From Acidovorax facilis (GTDB lineage Bacteria > Pseudomonadota > Gammaproteobacteria > Burkholderiales > Burkholderiaceae_C): a stretch of 64,000 nt of DNA. A program made the translations under genes and the position numbers. Of this stretch, positions 59,703 through 64,000 are shown piece by piece; position 1 is the stretch's first letter; the number at the start of each line of letters is the position of its first letter. The notes under the pieces were generated by a model. It did no database searches, had not been told where the DNA came from, and saw only the letters and a list, made by a program, of their open reading frames with translations. The DNA lies in the NCBI RefSeq assembly GCF_023913775.1, contig NZ_JAMXAX010000008.1:1-64000 (forward strand). Reading direction: 5' to 3'.

Positions 59703-60188
59703 ATGAAGGTGCTTGATCTCCAATGCCGGCAGGGCCATGTCTTTGAAGGCTGGTTCGCTTCGGAAGACGATTTCCAGGGCCAGAAGCAACGTGGATTGGT
59801 GCAATGCCCGCTGTGCGCGGACGATCACATTGAAAAACGCTTGAGTGCTCCCCGGCTGAACCTGGGGGCGCGCGAGCCATCTGCACCGTCAGCCGTGCCT
59901 ACACCGTCTGCCGCACCCGAGGGCGGCAGTCTCCAGGTCGGAAACTCTCCGGCACTTCCCCCCGCATTACAGGCTGCCTGGCTGGACCTTGCCCGCAAGA
60001 TCGTCGCGAATACCGAGGATGTGGGTGCGCGCTTTGCGCAGGAGGCCCGGCGCATGCACCACGGTGAGGTGCAGGAGCGCGCGATTCGCGGGCAGGCCAC
60101 TCCGGATGAGGCGATGGAGTTGCTGGAGGAGGGGATCGCCGTCATGCCCTTGCCTCTGCCCGCCGCCGCCAAGGAAACGCTCCAGTAG
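59703..60188 (+). CDS. DUF1178 family protein
   Basis: The 161-residue soluble protein starts MKVLDLQCRQGHVFEGWFAS. Cys8 and His12 with Cys35 and Cys38 (VQCPLCADDH) make a probable zinc ribbon. A disordered proline/alanine linker follows, then a helical C-terminus (ARRMHHGEVQERAIRGQATP). I recall DUF1178 genes near nuo operons in alpha- and betaproteobacteria. Gap to the previous gene is 24 bases. Function unknown. Confidence 0.85.
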   Translation: MKVLDLQCRQGHVFEGWFASEDDFQGQKQRGLVQCPLCADDHIEKRLSAPRLNLGAREPSAPSAVPTPSAAPEGGSLQVGNSPALPPALQAAWLDLARKIVANTEDVGARFAQEARRMHHGEVQERAIRGQATPDEAMELLEEGIAVMPLPLPAAAKETLQ

Positions 60189-60220
60189 GCCATCGATGCT
60201 TGGGCCCAAAATATTAAATG

Positions 60221-60290
60221 TTTTAGGCTGCTGGCGCTTGATGGGTAAGACAGTATTGCTATCAATTTGATATCAATATGACGGGCGGCC
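60221..60290 (+). repeat. Short imperfect palindromic repeat, decayed copy 6
   Basis: TTTTAGGCTGCTGGCGCTTG followed by ATGGGTAAGACAG keeps the left half of the element seen at 2683, but the right half has drifted. ATCAATTTGATATC after it is AT-rich. It lies in the convergent gap after DUF1178. Confidence 0.6.
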
Positions 60291-60352
60291 TGGGATTAGC
60301 CGGAAACCCTCCGTAAACCCCCACTGTTGGCCGCGATCTGACAGTGCGGGCG

Positions 60353-62167
60353 TTACACCGTGAACTGCAACGCCGCCAGGCGGGCATAGACGCCGCCTTG
60401 CGCCAGCAGGGCCGTGTGGGTGCCTTGCTCAACGATGCGCCCATGTTCCAGCACCACAATGCGGTCCGCGTTCTGCACCGTGGCCAGCCTGTGGGCAATG
60501 ACCAGCGTGGTGCGCCGACCTGTGTGGCGCTGCATGGCGGTATCCAACGCCGCCTGCACCATGCGTTCGCTCTCTGCGTCCAGCGCGCTGGTGGCTTCGT
60601 CTAGCAGGAGCAGGGGCGGGTTTTTGAGCATGGCCCGGGCAATGGCAATGCGCTGTCGCTGGCCGCCGGACAGCCGCACGCCCCGTTCACCCAGGAAAGT
60701 GCCATAGCCCTCGGGCAGCGCCATGATGAAGTCGTGTGCAAAGGCGGCACGTGTGGCCGCCATGACTTCTTCGTCTGTCGCCTGGGGGCGCCCGTAGCGG
60801 ATGTTGTCCATGGCCGATGCCGAGAAAATCACGGCGTCCTGCGGCACGGTGCCCGTGTGCAAGCGCAGGGTTTCCAGGCGCAGTTGGCGGATGTCCACAC
60901 CGTTGAGGCGGATGGCGCCCTGGGGTTGGCCCTGTGCCTCGGTATCCACGTCGTAAAAGCGCTGCAGCAGCTGGAACACCGTGGTTTTGCCTGCGCCGCT
61001 GGCGCCCACCAGCGCCACCGTTTCGCCCGGCGCCAGGTGCAGCTTAAAGTCGTGCAGCGCGGGCTGGTCGGGGCGCGAGGGGTAGTGGAACCACACGTTC
61101 TCAAACTCCACCTCCAGCCCCCGTTCCGATACAGGCAGGTCCTGCGGCGCGATCGGGTCTGCCACGGGCGATCGGGTCGCGAGCAATTCCATCAGCCGTT
61201 CCGTGGCGCCCGCAGCGCGCAGCAGGTCGCCATAGACCTCGCCCAGCACGGCCACGGCACCGGCCAGCAAGATCACATACACCACGGTCTGCCCCAGATG
61301 CCCGGCTGTCATCTTGCCCGCCAGTACCGCCTCCGTGCCCCGGTACAGCCCCCAGAGCAGCAGTGCGGCGTTTGCAATGATGATGAAGGCCACGAGCAGG
61401 GCGCGGGCCCCGGTGCGCTTGATGGCGACCTGGAACGCGTTCTCGGTGGCCTGCATGAAGCGGGTGGTCTCGCGGGGTTCTGCCGTGTAGCTTTGCACGA
61501 CTGGCACGGCATTGAGCACCTCGGCCGCAATGGCGCTGGAATCGGCCACCCGGTCCTGGCTGTCGCGCGACAGGCGCCGCACGCGCCTGCCGATCCACAT
61601 GGTGGGCAGCACCACCAGCACCACGGCCACCATGACCACCGACATGACGTAGGGGTTGGTCCACACCAGCATGGCCAGCGCCCCGACCCCCATCACGGCG
61701 TTGCGCAGTCCCATCGACAGGGAGGAGCCGACGACGGTCTGTACCAGCGTGGTGTCGGTGGTCAGGCGCGACAGCACTTCGCCGGTCTGGGTGGTCTCAA
61801 AGAACTGCGGGCTTTGTTGCAGCACATGGCCGTATACCGCGTTGCGCAGGTCGGCGGTCACCCGCTCGCCCAGCCAGCTCACCATGTAAAACCGCGCGGC
61901 GGAGAACACCCCCAGTGCCACCGCCACGGCAAACAGCGCCTCGAAGTGATTGTGCAGTGCCATGGTTTGGGCTCCCTTGTCGGCGTTCACCAGGCCACCA
62001 TCGACCAGATTGCGCAAGGCCAGGGGGAAGGCGAGGGTGGCAAGCGCTGCCAGTACCAGGAACACCACCGACAGTGTGATGCGTGCGCGGTACGGTCGCA
62101 AAAAGGGGAGGAGGCCAGTCAGGGAGCGTGGGGCGCCGCTGGAGGGTTGAGTGGGGGTGGAAGCCAT
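60353..62167 (-). CDS. ABC exporter, fused permease and ATPase (MsbA-like)
   Basis: The 604-residue half-transporter has an N-terminal six-helix domain beginning GLLPFLRPYRARITLSVVFL and a C-terminal ATPase with Walker A GASGAGKTT (Lys394), signature LSGGQRQRIAIARAML and LLLLDEATSALDAESERMVQ. It should act as a homodimer exporting lipids or drugs. The ATG at 62167 is chosen because upstream codons in this frame are low in family resemblance. It is the only minus-strand gene in this region and lies convergent with the nuo operon. Substrate cannot be inferred from sequence alone. Confidence 0.9.
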   Translation of the reverse strand: MASTPTQPSSGAPRSLTGLLPFLRPYRARITLSVVFLVLAALATLAFPLALRNLVDGGLVNADKGAQTMALHNHFEALFAVAVALGVFSAARFYMVSWLGERVTADLRNAVYGHVLQQSPQFFETTQTGEVLSRLTTDTTLVQTVVGSSLSMGLRNAVMGVGALAMLVWTNPYVMSVVMVAVVLVVLPTMWIGRRVRRLSRDSQDRVADSSAIAAEVLNAVPVVQSYTAEPRETTRFMQATENAFQVAIKRTGARALLVAFIIIANAALLLWGLYRGTEAVLAGKMTAGHLGQTVVYVILLAGAVAVLGEVYGDLLRAAGATERLMELLATRSPVADPIAPQDLPVSERGLEVEFENVWFHYPSRPDQPALHDFKLHLAPGETVALVGASGAGKTTVFQLLQRFYDVDTEAQGQPQGAIRLNGVDIRQLRLETLRLHTGTVPQDAVIFSASAMDNIRYGRPQATDEEVMAATRAAFAHDFIMALPEGYGTFLGERGVRLSGGQRQRIAIARAMLKNPPLLLLDEATSALDAESERMVQAALDTAMQRHTGRRTTLVIAHRLATVQNADRIVVLEHGRIVEQGTHTALLAQGGVYARLAALQFTV

Positions 62168-62543
62168 GGGGGTCAGTGTAGAGGGGCCGCCCGTGCTCCG
62201 CTGGGCGCCTATTCGTGCCGCCGACAAGACAAGATGTAAGAAAAAAGTCAGTGTTCTTCCTGGCGGGCCGACCCGTGAGCGAGGGCAAGCCACAGGCTGC
62301 TTTGCGCGGGGTATCGCCTTCCAAAACCAGCAAGGGCGGGCGATGCCGTGCCTGCGCACCGTTGCCATGGGCGCCGCCGCAGGTCGCGATGCCCGAAAGC
62401 GTAGGCGTTTATACATAGGCATTAGTCCCAGTATCTACTGCGGGGTAGGGGGGCATACGATGCACTGCGATCACAACGCATGCATGAGGACCTTGCTGGC
62501 CAAGGCTTCTTTCCCCAGCACCCAACGGAGCGACCCAGGCGCA
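62168..62543. other. Intergenic region before livG
   Basis: This 376-base divergent gap must contain promoters for the ABC exporter and for the liv genes. I note TTTATACATAGG at 62409 as a possible -10 region and CATTAGTCCCAG nearby. No repeat of the kinds seen elsewhere and no convincing gene are present. Confidence 0.4.
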
Positions 62544-63314
62544 ATGAGCGACGTCATTCTTGAAACCCACAGCCTGACCAAAGAGTTCAAGGGCTTCACC
62601 GCCGTCAGCGATGTGAATCTGGCCGTCCGCCGGGGCTCCATCCATGCGCTGATCGGCCCCAACGGCGCAGGCAAGACCACGTGTTTCAACCTGCTGACCA
62701 AGTTTCTCACGCCCACCTCGGGCACCATCCGGTTCAACGGGCACGACATCACGCGAGAGCAGCCCGCACAGATCGCGCGCCGCGGCGTCATCCGCTCGTT
62801 CCAGATCTCGGCGGTGTTCCCCCACCTCACGCTGATGGAGAACGTGCGCCTGGGCCTGCAGCGCAAGCTGGGCACCTCGTTCCACTTCTGGCGCAGCGAG
62901 CGCACCCTGTCGCAACTGGACGACCGCGCGATGCAGTTGTTGACAGAAGTGGGCCTGGAAGACTTGGCCGACGAGGTGACGGTCAACCTGCCGTACGGCC
63001 GCAAGCGCGCGCTGGAGATCGCCACCACACTGGCCATGGAACCCGAGCTGATGCTGCTGGACGAGCCCACCCAGGGCATGGGCCACGAAGACGTGGACCG
63101 CGTCACCCAGCTGATCAAAAAGGTCTCTGCCGGTCGCACCATCTTGATGGTCGAGCACAACATGAAGGTCGTCTCCACCATTGCGGACCGCATCACCGTG
63201 CTGCAGCGCGGCGCAGTGCTGGCTGAGGGGCCCTACGAAGAAGTTTCGAACAACCCACAGGTCATGGAAGCCTACATGGGCACCACCGACGGTCAACTCC
63301 AAGGAGCGCATTGA
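62544..63314 (+). CDS. livG: Branched-chain amino acid ABC transporter ATPase LivG
   Basis: The 256-residue ATPase has Walker A GPNGAGKT (38-45) and Walker B ELMLLDEPTQGMGHEDVDR. The signature is NLPYGRKRALEIA, the variant form usual for LivG. IARRGVIRSFQISAVFPHLT is also typical. It would energise a LivHM permease whose genes, if present, lie outside this window. It overlaps livF by one base. Confidence 0.92.
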   Translation: MSDVILETHSLTKEFKGFTAVSDVNLAVRRGSIHALIGPNGAGKTTCFNLLTKFLTPTSGTIRFNGHDITREQPAQIARRGVIRSFQISAVFPHLTLMENVRLGLQRKLGTSFHFWRSERTLSQLDDRAMQLLTEVGLEDLADEVTVNLPYGRKRALEIATTLAMEPELMLLDEPTQGMGHEDVDRVTQLIKKVSAGRTILMVEHNMKVVSTIADRITVLQRGAVLAEGPYEEVSNNPQVMEAYMGTTDGQLQGAH

Positions 63315-64000
63315 TGGCTGCCGCTCCCGCCCTCGAAATCAAGAACCTTGAAGCCTGGTACGGCGAGTCGCACGTGCTCCATGGTGTGGACATCGTTGTG
63401 CAGCCCGGCGAAGTGGTCACGCTGCTGGGCCGCAACGGCGCGGGCCGCACCACCACCATGCGCGCCATCATGGGCCTGACCGGTGCGCGCAAGGGCTCGG
63501 TCAAGATCCATGGTGTGGAGACCATCCACATGGCCACGCACCGCATTGCGCACCTGGGCGTGGGCTACTGCCCGGAAGAGCGCGGCATCTTCTCCAGCCT
63601 GTCGTGCGAAGAAAACCTGCTCCTGCCCCCGGCACTGAAGACCGGCACGCCCGGCATGTCGGTGCAGGAGATCTATGCCATGTTCCCCAACCTGGCCGAG
63701 CGCAAGAACAGCCAGGGCACACGCCTGTCGGGCGGCGAACAGCAGATGCTGGCCGTGGCCCGCATTCTGCGTACTGGCGCCAAGTTGCTGCTGCTCGACG
63801 AGATTTCCGAGGGCCTGGCACCGGTCATCGTGCAGGCCTTGGCCCGCATGATCATGATGCTGCGCGAGAAAGGCTACACCGTGGTCATGGTCGAGCAGAA
63901 CTTCCGCTTTGCCGCACCGCTCGCCGATCGCTTTTATGTCATGGAGCACGGCCGCATCGTCGAAAAATTCGGCGCGTCGGAGCTGGAAGAAAAGATGCCC
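63314..64000 (+). CDS. livF: Branched-chain amino acid ABC transporter ATPase LivF (partial)
   Basis: An open frame of 229 codons runs off the right edge without a stop, so only the last few residues are missing. It has IKNLEAWYGESHVLHGVDI, signature RLSGGEQQMLAVARIL, LLLLDEISEGLAP and VVMVEQNFRFA, all LivF-like. The Walker A motif reads GRNGAGRTT (39-47), with arginine at position 45 where lysine is expected; codon CGC at 63446. The TGATG junction with livG implies coupling. Confidence 0.9.
   Translation, partial: MAAAPALEIKNLEAWYGESHVLHGVDIVVQPGEVVTLLGRNGAGRTTTMRAIMGLTGARKGSVKIHGVETIHMATHRIAHLGVGYCPEERGIFSSLSCEENLLLPPALKTGTPGMSVQEIYAMFPNLAERKNSQGTRLSGGEQQMLAVARILRTGAKLLLLDEISEGLAPVIVQALARMIMMLREKGYTVVMVEQNFRFAAPLADRFYVMEHGRIVEKFGASELEEKMP

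Noticed and set aside
60734-62239. Long plus-strand open frame opposite the ABC exporter
   Set aside because: The minus strand has intact ABC transporter motifs; the plus frame is histidine/glutamine-rich with no domain.
62420-62435. ATTAGTCCCAG near livG compared with GGACTAGTCC near the response regulator gene
   Set aside because: Only the six bases TAGTCC are shared, which is too little to claim a common operator.

Overview
The window looks like a chromosome segment of a GC-rich betaproteobacterium of the family Comamonadaceae, most like Acidovorax or a close relative. The reasons are high GC, a 14-gene nuoA-N operon preceded by tRNA-Leu and followed by DUF2818 and DUF1178 genes, an IPTL-CTERM surface protein, and several intergenic repeats of the type common in that family. 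The assignment comes from gene content and remembered family features; no database search was run.

Layout. 0.2-2.6 kb: peroxiredoxin Bcp and an Mth938-like protein on the minus strand, diverging from an AlaA-type aminotransferase. 2.7-5.5 kb: hom-thrC (threonine synthesis). 5.6-11.4 kb: molybdenum-cofactor genes mobB-moeA-moaD and moaE, separated by a DapA-family gene and small uncharacterised genes. 11.6-15.6 kb: a 1117-residue secreted kelch-repeat protein with an IPTL-CTERM sorting tail and a collagen-like lipoprotein. 15.8-18.4 kb: clpB behind a near-consensus heat-shock promoter. 19-23.7 kb: an aldehyde dehydrogenase, a hybrid histidine kinase with a LuxR-type regulator, and a divergent protein of unknown function. 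23.9-29.6 kb: GNAT acetyltransferase, methyltransferase, a helix-turn-helix-like protein, dusC and a phospholipase-D lipoprotein of the ClsC type. 29.7-32.4 kb: amtB behind a sigma-54 promoter, and ribD. 32.4-39.1 kb: a minor-pilin cluster (FimU-like, PilV, PilW, PilX, PilY1, PilE-like) with visibly lower GC than its surroundings. 39.2-44.6 kb: rpsO, pnp, a quinone oxidoreductase, tpiA and secG. 44.7-60.2 kb: tRNA-Leu(GAG), the complete complex I operon and two small companions. 60.3-64 kb: an ABC exporter, then livG and the start of livF, which runs off the edge.

Most of the window is housekeeping: amino-acid, cofactor and tRNA metabolism, proteostasis and respiration. The accessory parts are the kelch/IPTL-CTERM locus, the two-component locus with its divergent partner, the minor-pilin island and a set of short repeats. 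One repeat is a 77-bp element present three times, with perfect 10-bp inverted termini in one copy. A second is a roughly 45-bp imperfect palindrome scattered between genes. I found no CRISPR array, prophage, insertion sequence or classical defence system. The least explained items are the 77-bp element family, a terminator/antiterminator-like structure at 8.7 kb, the GGACTAGTCC palindrome next to the two-component system, and the Lys-to-Arg change in the Walker A motif of LivF.
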